Source: Rhodotorula mucilaginosa (lineage: Eukaryota > Basidiomycota > Microbotryomycetes > Sporidiobolales > Sporidiobolaceae). From it: DNA of 64,000 bases. Below the pieces are notes generated by a model, which ran no database searches, was not told where the DNA came from, and worked only from the letters and a program-made list of their open reading frames with translations. The translations under genes were made by a program, and so were the position numbers. This document shows, in pieces, positions 1 through 9,709 of this stretch (positions are counted from its first letter, which is position 1; each line of letters begins with the position of its first letter). The stretch lies in assembly GCA_034406715.1 (NCBI GenBank), contig CP137874.1, positions 806,001 to 870,000 of the forward strand, in the 5' to 3' direction.

Positions 1-453
1 CCCGGCTGGAGGCGGTGCGCGTTCACGATGAGAAACGTACGCCACCTTTGCAGAAACGTCCGTTGACCGGGGGTCTTTCTCTCTCTCTCCCGCTTCTCTC
101 CCTCTCGTCACCGCGCTGGCCACCGCGGCTTCTCTTCGAACGGCCACAGTGCGCTGTACCTGCTCCGACGACGAATCAGCGCTCTCGACCCACGCTCCTC
201 ACTTGCGATTTGGTCCAGTTCGGCTTGGCGCGCACGCTCCCCCTCTTCGTCTTCAGCAACTCCCGATCCTACGCCCGTTCCGTTGCGAGCGCATCGTGCT
301 TCTGCTCGAAAAAAAAGAACACGACCGTATTCGGGTGAGTAATGCTCTGCTCTTGACTCAGAGCGCACGCACGCACATTGACCGCAGGGGCCTCCGCCTC
401 CTCCTCTTTCCTCCAGCTCTCCGATCCGATCCGATACAGGTCTCTTCGCAGGA
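1..453 (+). promoter_or_regulatory. Upstream region and probable 5' UTR intron of FB1
   Basis: No convincing gene is seen here; the open frames on both strands are short and low in complexity. A good splice donor (GTGAGT at 335) and a pyrimidine-rich acceptor ending at 451, two bases before the ATG at 454, suggest a 5' UTR intron of about 117 bp. Two other family A genes (FB2, FB7) also show a probable 5' UTR intron. The window starts inside this intergenic stretch, so the promoter itself may lie outside. Confidence 0.45.
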
Positions 454-1925
454 ATGGCCTCCCTCGCGCACGAAGAAGAAGAAGACGACGGTACGCGCCC
501 TCCCGAGACGCCGCAGCAGCAGCCGCCGATCGCGACCTCGCTCCTCTCGTTGCCGGACGAACTCCTCCTTCGGATTTTCGATTACCTCGCGGTGCAACTT
601 CGGTATCGCGATCATCCGCTCCTGCCGCTTCTGTCGGTCTGCCGCCGCTCACGCCAGGTCGTCCCGACAATCTTGTACCGCGACGTAGTCCTCAACCCTC
701 ACGCCGATGCGTCGCAACATTTTTGGGAGGCGGTCGAAGCGAACCCGTCGGTGGGCCAGCTCATCAGCAGATTGGAGGTGTCCGGTCCCAGTACAGCCTA
801 TCGCTATCGTGAAAACGGAACGCTCGCTCGTGAGCGGGCGTACACGACGATCAGCACCCTCACGCAGCTGAAGGACTTGACTCTGATCGAAATCACAACT
901 GTGGAGGCGAATGCCGTCCTAGCGGCGCTGCCTTTGCCATCTTTACGGTCTCTCGAAGTGCAGCTGAAGTGGACCACCGATCCGGCCCATCGGCAAGAGC
1001 TCTGGACGCACCTGTCCCGGCACTCCGAGCTGCGCGTGCTCGAATGCGGCGACTGGTGTTTTCCGTCGAGTGACCGCCCTCCTCGCATGACTGCCATCGC
1101 CGCGCAGCACTTGCATCTGCCACAGCTCCTCGATTTGCACATGATCGACCGTACTTTGATTGATACGTTCGAGAGCACGGGCCCACTGCAGCACACCCTG
1201 CCCAATTTGCGGATCCTGCACATCACGATCACGCAGTCCGACTACACGGCTGACATTATCCCCATCCTCTCCGGACTACCCTCGAGCCTCAAGACCTTGA
1301 AGCTGCCAGACAACTTCGGGTTTGTAACCCCCAGTTGGGACTTCGCAGCCTTTCCTGCCCTTCGTCACCTCGAGTTCGGTCCGGGCACCTTCCTCGAAGC
1401 CGAACTCCTAACCTATCTCCCCACTGCGCCCATGGAATCGATTACATTTCCTCCTTGCGCCAAAGTGACGGATGGCATACTTCGTTTCCTCCTTGCGCCA
1501 AAGTGACGGATGGCATACTTCAAGCACTCACGGGACGAGCACACCCGCCGCAGCTGCGCAAGATCCGTCTCCATTACCTCCAAGGTACGACTCGGGAATG
1601 TATCAGGAGCGTGCTCCAGAAGGGGCACTGGGATGGGAGTGACGAGAGCCCAGACGAGATGCGCGGCCGAGTGGCCCCGAGGTTGCCCAACGGTGCGACG
1701 TGGCATGGATTGCGCCGAGCTCTCGCCGACGCGGAGGCGAACGGCAGTCAGGTGACGGGCTCAGCACTCCTCTGCGCGGAGTGGGAAGCAACGTTCGACA
1801 GAGTGTATGCCGACTTCGCTGCGGAACAAGCTCGCAAGATGAACCGGTATGAGGATGTACGCGCAAGGTTCGGTGAAGACGTTGCCGACGCATGGCTCAA
1901 GGAACGCGCGTCGGACCCGGACTGA
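454..1925 (+). pseudogene. F-box/LRR-like protein FB1, frame broken by a 38-bp tandem duplication
   Basis: The ATG at 454 opens a 350-codon frame with an F-box (LLSLPDELLLRIFDYL near residues 30-45) and leucine-rich repeat-like segments, as in its neighbours. At 1447-1484 a 38-bp stretch is immediately repeated at 1485-1521. Because 38 is not a multiple of 3, the frame ends at 1506 with a short false tail (RFLLAPK). The expected C-terminal module (GLRRALADAEANG, ending AWLKERASD) continues in another frame to the stop at 1925. F-box proteins normally bind Skp1 and recruit substrates to SCF ubiquitin ligases; that role is family knowledge. The locus either makes a protein lacking about 130 C-terminal residues or is dead. 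The duplication looks recent because the two units differ only at their last base. Confidence 0.85.
1447..1521 (+). repeat. 38-bp direct tandem duplication inside FB1
   Basis: Two adjacent copies, 1447-1484 and 1485-1521, match over 37 bases. The repeated DNA encodes FPPCAKVTDGIL, a conserved part of the family. The other family A genes carry this segment once, so this is an insertion by replication slippage or unequal exchange. Confidence 0.95.
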
Positions 1926-2937
1926 CTCCGGTGCGCTCACATGAACCTTCTTGGAGCTTGACCTAGCTCATCCACCGTGCGCTCCCACAGAAACTGGCGA
2001 CGCGCGTGACTCCATGACCCGCTGCGAATCCTGCTTCCTCCCTCTTTTTGCCACCTTTTTCGCTTGCGCCCCTCTTTAGCTTTCCTTGTCGTTCTCTTTT
2101 CCCTTTTCTGTCAGAGCAGCATGTCTGTGAGTAATGGAACGACACCAACTCTGCTCTCGCTTGACTGGAAAGCGGCTGCTTGAGAGGAAAGCTTCTTCGA
2201 AGCGAGAAAAAAGGCGGCGCCGGCAGTTTGAGTAATGTATCACAGCTTGTGCTTTCCATCACTGTTTCTCTCGGACAAGTCGCTTCGGGCAACCCCAGTA
2301 ATACAAGGGCACCTGCAAAGTCCGGTGCTCAGTCTATGCCTGCTTGCCCTTGCTGTTTCGCGGACTGCTTCTGCTGCGGAAAAGCATTCGACTCCCTGTT
2401 CTCCTGACCACATTCTCGCGAGATTAGGTGTAGAGTTTGTCTTTCGACGGGCTGCATTGCTCTGTTCAAAGGAAGGAGTCTGAACTTACTTCGAAAAGTG
2501 CGTGCATAGCGGTCAGGTCACTCAATCACGTGAAAAGTCCGGCGGCCGCGTCGTCGCTCGCAAGAAGCGACTTGGATTTCCATCGCTTCCGCCGCCCAAG
2601 CTCGCTTCGGAGGCAGAACGTGACTATACCCGCATCAACGGGCGATCATACTTGTGCTGCTCTGATTTGAAGTGCCGATCGAGGCGCACGCTCCGCGTCT
2701 TCGATCTCATCGTCATCCTCGTCGCGACACACTCGCGCGGCCGGCCACACACAGCTTGGCACAGCTTTGGCTTGAGAGACTGATTCAGCCAGGTGAGCGA
2801 TCAGCTCCTCCGAGCCCGCCCACGCTCTTGCTGATCAGGTGGTGGACGAGCAGCTCGCTCGAACCTCCTCTCCAGCCCTGTGCTTCCGCCACGCCAAGAC
2901 AGCGCCGCGCCCGACCGACCGTACGAGCTCTCACAAG
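1926..2937 (+). promoter_or_regulatory. FB1-FB2 intergenic region with FB2 promoter, TCACGTGA box and 5' UTR intron
   Basis: No gene is supported. A palindromic TCACGTGA (bHLH/Cbf1-type E-box) lies at 2526-2533, and the surrounding sequence is recognisably similar to the region upstream of FB7 (38467-38590). A probable 45-bp 5' UTR intron spans 2794-2838 (GTGAGC...CAG). FB7 has an equivalent of 49 bp at 38779-38827, followed in both by CAGCTCGCTCG. The shared leader indicates that FB2 and FB7 were duplicated together with their promoter. Confidence 0.55.
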
Positions 2938-4356
2938 ATGCCCCAGTCGCAGCCGACGTCGCTCCTCTCGCTGCCGGACGAGCTTCTCGTCCGTATCTTC
3001 GATCAGCTCGTGATGCGCTGGCGGCGGAAAGGCTTTCACCCGCTTTCACCGGCTACACTTGTCTGCCGCCGCATCCGCAACATCGCACAGCCAATCTTGT
3101 ACCGCGAGGTAACTCTTAGTCCGTATTCGGACGCGACACCGGACTTCGAAGGTGCCATCGTGGCGAACCCGTCGCTCGGCCAGCTCGTCAACACCTTGAC
3201 AATTTGCGGGGACGGCTGCGAACCTGACTGCGACGAAGAGGCGATTCACAACTCGGAGCTGGTACGGGCGACAATTTCCGCGGTGTCCAAATTGAAGGAG
3301 TTGATCCTCTCCGAGATGACAACGAAGGAAGCGGCCGCCATTCTTGCGGCATTGCCGTCGGCGTCTTTGCGCAGTCTCGACATGCAATTCCGCCGGACTC
3401 CCGCGTCCTTCCAGTGGTCGGCTCTGTGGGCTCATGTTGCCCGTTTCTCCGAGCTGCTCATGCTCACATGCCAGGCCTGGCGCCCCGACCCGGAGACGGA
3501 AATCGCGCCGGTTGCGACAGCGCACCCAGGGCAACGCGTTTTGCTCCCGCAGCTCGTCGAGCTGCAGGTAACCGACTTCATCCTGATTCAGGCGTTGGGG
3601 GCTGCCGTACTCTTGCGGCAAAGCCTGCCCAAATTGCGGGAACTGCAGATCACGATTTCTCGGTCCGAGGACTCGTCCGCCGTGAAGTCGATTCTCTCCG
3701 AAGCACCTTCAACTCTGACAACTCTCAAGTTACTCTCAGACGACGACATGCGTGATGACCCGCGCCGATACCTCCCAGCCTTACCTGCCCTCCGTCACCT
3801 GCGTCACCTCGATCTCGGGCCGGGAACCTTTATCGAAGCCGAGCTCCTGCTTTTCCTGCCAATGGCGCCCTTGGAGTCGATCACGTTTTACCTCTACGCG
3901 CTGGTGACCGACCGCATACTTCAAGCACTTACCGGACCAGCACGCCCGCCGCATCTTCGCCGGATCTGCCTCGATCACGTCTCCGGTGCGAGTCCGGCCG
4001 AGATTCGGTACGGTTTCGAGATCTATCTCGCTGAGGGCGACCCTCTGGAGAGGCTGCGCGGCGTACTCTCCCCATACTGGCCCCACGGCGGGACAGAACA
4101 AGGCTTGCGCCACGCTCTCGCCGCAGCGAACGCGAACGGACTCGAAGTGACCGGGTCGGCACTCGCCTGCCCGGACTGGGACGCCACCTTTGACAAGGTA
4201 CTTTCCGACTTCATGATGGAGCAAGCGCACAAGACGGACGATCACGGCGACGTGATTGCGAAGTTTGGAGAAGAGGTCGCCACCGCATGGCTCGAGGAGC
4301 ACGCGCCGGACAAGATCCCGCTCTTGCGCGAGCACACAAGCGCCCTTCGAGCTTGA
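2938..4356 (+). CDS. F-box/LRR-like protein FB2 (family A), intact
   Basis: A 472-residue single-exon protein. The start was chosen at MPQSQPTSLLSLPDELL because the same short leader before the F-box is conserved in FB5 and FB7; the frame is open further upstream but that part is leader sequence. The F-box is at about residues 8-50 (LPDELLVRIFDQL, then VCRRIRNIAQPILYREV). A middle region of leucine-rich strands follows (LKELILSEMTTKEAAAILAALPSASLRSL and similar). The C-terminal module of about 90 residues is shared across the family (WPHGGTEQGLRHALAAANANG; W-x3-F; AKFGEEVATAWLEEHAPD). The likely role is a substrate adaptor of an SCF E3 ligase, inferred from the F-box only. It is the best intact reference copy in the array. 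Confidence 0.85.
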   Translation: MPQSQPTSLLSLPDELLVRIFDQLVMRWRRKGFHPLSPATLVCRRIRNIAQPILYREVTLSPYSDATPDFEGAIVANPSLGQLVNTLTICGDGCEPDCDEEAIHNSELVRATISAVSKLKELILSEMTTKEAAAILAALPSASLRSLDMQFRRTPASFQWSALWAHVARFSELLMLTCQAWRPDPETEIAPVATAHPGQRVLLPQLVELQVTDFILIQALGAAVLLRQSLPKLRELQITISRSEDSSAVKSILSEAPSTLTTLKLLSDDDMRDDPRRYLPALPALRHLRHLDLGPGTFIEAELLLFLPMAPLESITFYLYALVTDRILQALTGPARPPHLRRICLDHVSGASPAEIRYGFEIYLAEGDPLERLRGVLSPYWPHGGTEQGLRHALAAANANGLEVTGSALACPDWDATFDKVLSDFMMEQAHKTDDHGDVIAKFGEEVATAWLEEHAPDKIPLLREHTSALRA

Positions 4357-4972
4357 CGATGCGGTACCTTAGCGAAGGGCGCTTTGCGCAAGGTCCGAAC
4401 TCAGCATACCTTTTCGCTTGCTTCCCATGATTTCCCCTTGTCTCTCCTCATCATCTTCCTCGATTTCTTCGACTTTTCTGATCGCGTACATTGCTTTGGC
4501 GTCGTGCTTGCTACGCTTTGTAAAATAAATCAGTGGATGGAAAAAATCGCCGGAAAAAGAAGTCGAAACGCGGGAAAGGGAAGGAGCCCAGCCCAATCCG
4601 CTTCCCGCCAAAGACCTCAGCTGCACCTCGGGATGATTGACTTGCGCGAGGAAGCCTTTCGAGCTTCTCTCCCGCCCTGGTGCTCGCTCTCTCGCTCTTC
4701 CTCTCGCTCTCCCAACCGACGCTCGCGAACTGCGTCGACTTGTCGCTTCTCATCACTCTCGCGCATTTGCCCACGGCGCCCACGGCGCCCGCCTCCCTTC
4801 GAGACGCCTTCTGCTTGAGCAGAGCATCAAGTGAAGTGCGCCATGCTGCTCGAATCCAGACTTGCGCAATCACTGACCGCGACGGCTGCGCATTCTGCAT
4901 TCCGCTTATCGTATTCAGAACTCCTCGCGCTGCCACAACAAGGAACGAAACGTTCAGACCGACCCTCGCAAG
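4357..4972. other. FB2-FB3 intergenic region
   Basis: No gene is supported in these 616 bases. It holds the FB2 3' end and the presumed FB3 promoter and leader, with pyrimidine-rich stretches near 4676-4760. A short element around 4820-4838 (AGAGCATCAAGTGAAGTG) has a close match upstream of FB4 (6865-6884), another sign of shared leaders in the array. Confidence 0.5.
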
Positions 4973-6409
4973 ACGCCACAGCAGACGACCTCGTTGCTCT
5001 CGCTGCCGGACGAGCTTCTCGGCCGCATCTTCGACTACCTGTCGGATCCGCTCGATGATGGCTCTGATCCGCTTCTACCCGTCTTATCGGTCTGCCGCCG
5101 CGCCCACGACGTCGCCAAGCCGATACTGTACCACACCGTCTACATCAAGTCAACCTTGCCAGCGACGTTACTTTTTCCGGCGGCCGTTAAGAGAAATCCG
5201 TCGCTCGGCCAGCTCGTCCGCAGTCTGAATTTGTGGGAGGCCGGCTTGAAGGTTTCCGACGACAAAGATGTCGGTCGCAGAATGCGGGCAATGCTCCATG
5301 CACTTTCAGATCAGAAGGAGCTGCTCGTCACCGATACCGAGCCTTACGAAGCGTCTGCCGTCCTTGCGGCCCTGCCAACGACGAGTTTACGCGTTCTCGT
5401 CATGCACCTTTCCTGGACCGACGACCCGTCTCACTGGCAAGATCTTCAATCTCAGATCTCCCGGTTCTCAGAGCTGCGCACGCTTGAATGCCAAGATCCA
5501 GATCTTTATACGATCCCCGATCGAGTCCTCCTTCACCCGTCGCGGCATCCGGACCAACATATGTCGCTGCCAAACCTCTTCGAACTGCGCACGACTGATT
5601 ACGTCTTCCTCGCACTCTTTGAGAGTGCCGGAACCTTGCGACAAACCTTACCCAACTTGCAGGCCCTGCACATCACGATGTCTCGGTCTCGGCACGCATC
5701 TGCCGTCTCCGCCTGTCTCTCCGAATCGTCCCTCTTCCTCGCCAAGCTGTCAATCTCTTCAGCAACATCAGCTGGAGTGCCAGGTCAATGGTTCTTGACT
5801 CTGCCCGCCGTTCGCTGTCTCGAGATCAGTTCAAAAACCTTCGTCGACGGTGCAGCCGAATCCGAGCTCCTCGGTTACCTTGCGACGGCAAGGGGAACTT
5901 TGGAATCGGTGGAATTTGAGGAAGGCGTGGAGGTAACTGACCACTTACTTCGAGCCCTCACTGGAGTGGGACGCCCTCCGCGACTACGCCGAATTCGGCT
6001 CGACCACGTCGTCCAAGACAGTTCAGAGTGGATCTCAGAAGATTTGGAGCGCCACGAAGCCGCCAAATTGCACGAGAATGCAGAGGACCTTCGTCAAATC
6101 TATCAGCCTCGTTGGCCAGTCGGCGGCACCGAAGAAGGCTTGCGACTCGCCCTCGCCGCTGCGAACGAGAACGGCATCCAGGTGACGGGACACGCTCTCG
6201 ACTGCATCGAGTGGAACACCAACTTCGATCGCGTGCTATCCGACCGCATGATGGAACAAGCTCTCAAGATGGATCGGTACGATTACGTGATCGCACGGTT
6301 TGGAGCAGAGGCTGCCGTCGCGTGGCTCAAGAAACGCGCGCCGAACACGATCCCACTCTTGCGCGCGCACGGGAGCGCCCTCGACTCGGACGACGACACC
6401 GAAACGTAG
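4973..6409 (+). CDS. F-box/LRR-like protein FB3 (family A) with ACG in place of the start ATG
   Basis: The reading frame encodes an F-box (LLSLPDELLGRIFDYLSDPL), leucine-rich repeat-like strands and the full C-terminal module (GGTEEGLRLALAAANENG, ARFGAEAAVAWLKKRAPN), followed by an acidic tail DSDDDTET. At the position where FB2 has ATG-CCC-CAG, FB3 has ACG-CCA-CAG (4973-4975). The frame is open back to about 4877 without any ATG, and no early in-frame ATG follows. Possibilities are a lost start codon, initiation at ACG, or an upstream exon; a TATTCAG acceptor-like site lies at 4912-4918. The rest of the frame is undamaged over about 478 codons, which argues against long-standing decay. Coordinates begin at the ACG. 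Confidence 0.7.
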   Translation, partial: TPQQTTSLLSLPDELLGRIFDYLSDPLDDGSDPLLPVLSVCRRAHDVAKPILYHTVYIKSTLPATLLFPAAVKRNPSLGQLVRSLNLWEAGLKVSDDKDVGRRMRAMLHALSDQKELLVTDTEPYEASAVLAALPTTSLRVLVMHLSWTDDPSHWQDLQSQISRFSELRTLECQDPDLYTIPDRVLLHPSRHPDQHMSLPNLFELRTTDYVFLALFESAGTLRQTLPNLQALHITMSRSRHASAVSACLSESSLFLAKLSISSATSAGVPGQWFLTLPAVRCLEISSKTFVDGAAESELLGYLATARGTLESVEFEEGVEVTDHLLRALTGVGRPPRLRRIRLDHVVQDSSEWISEDLERHEAAKLHENAEDLRQIYQPRWPVGGTEEGLRLALAAANENGIQVTGHALDCIEWNTNFDRVLSDRMMEQALKMDRYDYVIARFGAEAAVAWLKKRAPNTIPLLRAHGSALDSDDDTET

Positions 6410-7343
6410 CAACACGCGCCGGTGACGAGGGCAGGATCCGAAGAACTATGCCCTCCCGCTCGTATGCTTGCGTTCCCTTTTCTCTCTTTCCCCTCATCTT
6501 TTCGTTTTTGTCCTCGCCTCGCTCGCTTTCTTTTCTCTTCCTCGTCGTGAACATAGTCTCGGGATGTAATGGAACAAGCTTGCCAGTAGAGATCAAAGGT
6601 CGCAGCTACGGAGAGATTCTTGCAATTCTTGCGCTTCGTGAAGAGCCAGCTGCAGCGACTTGTGCGCCTTGACACTGCCCACTTCCCGATCGGCTCGCTT
6701 GAACGTCGGAGAAAGCACTCCAAGTGCAGCGTCGACGTCTTCTGCTTGCTACACACTCGCCTTGCGCTTGCCTACTCGCTGGTGCGCCCGCTCGCGAGTC
6801 GCTCCGCTTCATCGCTTCCCTTCGCGCGCCGCTCCGCCTGCCTTTGAGAAGTCTTCGGTCCGACCAGAGCATCAAGCGAGGTGAGCACTGCAGGCGTGCA
6901 ACGTGATCCTGCTCGAGAATGGCTGACATCGTCTCCTCCGTATGCAGATTACGAGAGTCGCCGTGTCTTTGGAAGGCCTTCTTCTTCTCCCTATTCTGCC
7001 GCACCCGGACAGCTCAACGCGCACGAAAGGCAGCGCACAGAGTACAGCCCTCTTCGAGTCGTGCCGCTCTCCCTGCTGCGCCCTCGCCCGGTCCAGAAGA
7101 CGCTCTCGCTCGTCGTCATCGCCAACATCGCGGCGGCGCGGTGCCAACGTCTCTGCGCAGCTTTGTCTTCCCCTCAAAGCCTTCTGCTCGTAGAGGCTGA
7201 CCAGCCAGGCGCGCATGCCGGTCGCTCGAGCTGCTCACGAAGAAGAACGGCTGACCTTTTGCGCAACTGTTCGCCGCGTAGACGGATCGACCAACTCGAG
7301 GCTGCTCTCAGCTCTCTCGCACAACGCGCAGCCTTTCGGAACG
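6410..7343. other. FB3-FB4 intergenic region
   Basis: A 934-base stretch with no supported gene. The frames here are short and change frame repeatedly. It presumably contains the FB4 promoter and leader. A splice-donor-like CGAGGTGAGC at about 6878-6887 follows the leader element shared with FB3, so FB4 may also have a 5' UTR intron. Confidence 0.4.
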
Positions 7344-8804
7344 ATGCCGAGCCAATCCAAAACGCTCCTGTTGCTGCCGGACGAGCTGCTTGCCTGCATT
7401 TTCGACGCGGTCGCCGAGGACCGCGACGACTGCAACGAGACTCTGACGTCGGTCGCGCTCGCTTGCCGCCGCCTGTACTCGGCCGTGCAGCCGGTTCTGT
7501 ATCGCAAGATTACGGTTGTCGATGCGGACGGTACCATCAAGCAACTCCGCGCCGCACTGGAACAGAAGCCTGCCCTTGGTCGACTCGTTCTCAATCTGTC
7601 GGTTCTGTATGCGTCCAGCGTTTCCTCCTGGCTCAGCGGCGCCGACGAAGACGACAACAAGTCGACCGAGGACCTGATGAAAGAGCACGCGCCCATGTAC
7701 GGCGCCCTGCACAAGCTTCAGACGCTCCGCCTTTACAACGTGTCGATTCCTGCCTGGGCCGCGATCCTGGATTCCTTGCCGACAGCGGCCCTGTGCGAGC
7801 TCAAGGTTGACGCCAGAGTCCGGGTAAAAGACCAGACTCAGCTCATCCAGATCTGGGCGCGCCTTCAAGCTTTCAACAAGCTGCACACGCTCCACCTCAA
7901 GACCAACAGTCTAGAATGTGCCTTCGACCCCGCGCGCACACTTCTGCCCGTCGACCGAATCCGCATCCCACAACTCCTCGAGCTCGACACCACAGACTGG
8001 CTCTGCGTCTCTCTGTTCGGAGCAGACGCGTCCTTGAACCTGATCCTCCCTAAGCTGGCCGAGCTGTCCCTGACGATCACTGGCTGGCTTCCCGCGTTTG
8101 TCGTCACGCGCGTGCTTTCCAACTTGCCGCCGGCGCTCAGCAGCTTGAAGCTCGAGGACGCGAGCTTGAAGATGCTTTCATCTTCGCGATACACCGAAAA
8201 CGAAGCCTTGACGGGTCACTTTTCGAGCCTGCCGCCGATTCGCCACCTCTCCCTGTACCCCAACACCTTCCGCCAGTGCGACCTGGTCGCATTCCTTCTG
8301 GGCTCACGTCTGGAATCGATCGAGTTCGCTTTCGGCGCGACGGTCACAGATCGTCTTTTGGAAGTCCTCGTCGGACCGGAGCGCCCGCCTTCGCTTCGCC
8401 ATATTCAGCTCGATCATATGGCGACCCCGTCGATGTACAAGATCAGCGAGGTGTTTGGTGACGAGGGTCCAGGATCCACGATCGGCTGGGCCCAGTTGCT
8501 CAACTTCCTGCGCCCGCACTGGCCGCCCGGCAGCTCCGAAGAAGGCCTCCTCTCCGCCCTCGCCACCGCCGACGCGAACGGAATCGAAGTCGCGGGGACT
8601 GCGGTGGACTCTCTCGAATGGGAGGAGACCTACTCCCTCGTTCGCGCGTTCTACATGATGAGGCGCGCCCGCGCGACGGACAACTACGACGAGGTCGTCG
8701 AGCTCTACGGGGAAGAGATGGTCACCGTCTGGTTGAAGAAGCACGCGCCGAATACCGTTCGCTTTGCCCTCGCTGGTAGTGGACAAGATGAAGAGTTCGC
8801 CTGA
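7344..8804 (+). CDS. F-box/LRR-like protein FB4 (family A, divergent), intact
   Basis: A 486-residue single-exon protein starting MPSQSKTLLLLPDELLACIFDAV. It has the same order as FB2: F-box, CRRLYSAVQPVLYRKI, leucine-rich segments (LHKLQTLRLYNVSIPAWAAILDSLPTA) and the C-terminal module (WPPGSSEEGLLSALATADANG; YGEEMVTVWLKKHAPN). It is the most divergent of the 5' array: the cysteine and aspartate in the module are replaced, and there is an extra acidic stretch (GADEDDNKSTEDL). The stop codon falls within the first unit of an octamer repeat that fills the 3' flank. The likely SCF adaptor function is inferred from the F-box. Confidence 0.85.
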   Translation: MPSQSKTLLLLPDELLACIFDAVAEDRDDCNETLTSVALACRRLYSAVQPVLYRKITVVDADGTIKQLRAALEQKPALGRLVLNLSVLYASSVSSWLSGADEDDNKSTEDLMKEHAPMYGALHKLQTLRLYNVSIPAWAAILDSLPTAALCELKVDARVRVKDQTQLIQIWARLQAFNKLHTLHLKTNSLECAFDPARTLLPVDRIRIPQLLELDTTDWLCVSLFGADASLNLILPKLAELSLTITGWLPAFVVTRVLSNLPPALSSLKLEDASLKMLSSSRYTENEALTGHFSSLPPIRHLSLYPNTFRQCDLVAFLLGSRLESIEFAFGATVTDRLLEVLVGPERPPSLRHIQLDHMATPSMYKISEVFGDEGPGSTIGWAQLLNFLRPHWPPGSSEEGLLSALATADANGIEVAGTAVDSLEWEETYSLVRAFYMMRRARATDNYDEVVELYGEEMVTVWLKKHAPNTVRFALAGSGQDEEFA

Positions 8805-8915
8805 ACGCCTAATCGCCTGGATGCCGGTACGCCTGAACGCCTGAATGCCTGTACGCCTAAACGCTTTTTCCGGGGCGCCTGAACGCCTCTACGCCTTAAC
8901 GCCTGTATGCTTGAA
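8798..8915 (+). repeat. Degenerate octamer tandem repeat (CGCCTGAA)
   Basis: About 13-15 imperfect 8-base units of the type CGCCTGAA/CGCCTGTA/TGCCTGTA run from the last codon of FB4 through 8915, broken once by a CTTTTTCCGGGG stretch. The stop codon TGA is part of the first unit. Each unit places TGA, TAA or TGT in register with the FB4 frame at intervals. No function is apparent; replication slippage is the likely origin. Confidence 0.85.
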
Positions 8916-9134
8916 CAGTGGGAACGCCGGGTATGCCTGATTGGCTGGACCGTGGCCGTGCCACTCGCGACGCCACGACTCGATCGGGAAACCCTTCTTT
9001 CTTCACTGGGCCTTTCGCTCGCTTCGCGTCTTTCCCGGAGTCCTTACGGAATGGATTTCAACATTGCCTTTGCCTTGACTGTACATATTCCGTACGCTTG
9101 ATTCACCTTTGTAGACGCCGTCTGCAATTCACGC

Positions 9135-9709
9135 TTGGATGATGAGTACGAGACCGGGTCAGCCTCGCTCCGTCCTATGCCTCGGAATGTCCCGACGAAA
9201 CGGTACCCGCGTCCAGCGCCTTTACCGCCCGCCAGCCGTACAGTGATAGCACCCGCGACGAAGACGGCGGCTGAAGCGGCTCGTGGGGCGCGGTTGGAAA
9301 TGGTGGTGCCAGGACGTTTGATGCAAACTCACAGCGAGGAAGAGTTGAGAGAGATGGTGCAGCAGTCGGAGAAGGGGCTTCAGCGGGCGGAGAAGGAGAG
9401 GCGGGCGCTCGAGGAGCGTCTTTCGGAGTTGCAGAGAGAGGCGAGCGCCTGCACGACCTCGGGCTTTTGCCGCCGGAGGAAGGCGCTTTACCTCTACCGT
9501 CGTAGTCATTGCGTAAGCCTGTCACTTCCGACACTTCCCTGTGCACGGCGAGGGTGCTGAAGGATGCGCGTCGATTTGTGAACGTGGCGCACAGCTTACG
9601 CAGACTGGAGAGCCCATCGTCTAAACGCCGCCAAGCTTCTCCGACCGTAAGACTCTCAGATCCAATGACGAGGTCATCTCGTTTGCGACGCGACAAAACC
9701 TACGCCTAG
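9135..9709 (+). CDS. Possible small coiled-coil protein, structure unresolved
   Basis: A frame around 9139-9450 encodes a basic, proline-rich start and then a strong coiled coil (EEELREMVQQSEKGLQRAEK, then ERRALEERLSELQRE). No ATG begins this frame at its left edge; the first is at 9177 (MPRNVPTKRY), and an upstream exon ending near a TTTGTAG acceptor (9113) is possible. A second frame, 9560-9709, encodes LKDARRFVNVAHSLRRLESP and ends at TAG 9707-9709. Joining the two would need an intron (donor GTAAGC near 9510). I do not recognise the family. The stop codon overlaps that of PET112 on the other strand. Confidence 0.35.

Noticed and set aside
8798-8915. CRISPR-like array
   Set aside because: Units are 8 bases without spacers, in a eukaryotic genome; it is a degenerate microsatellite.
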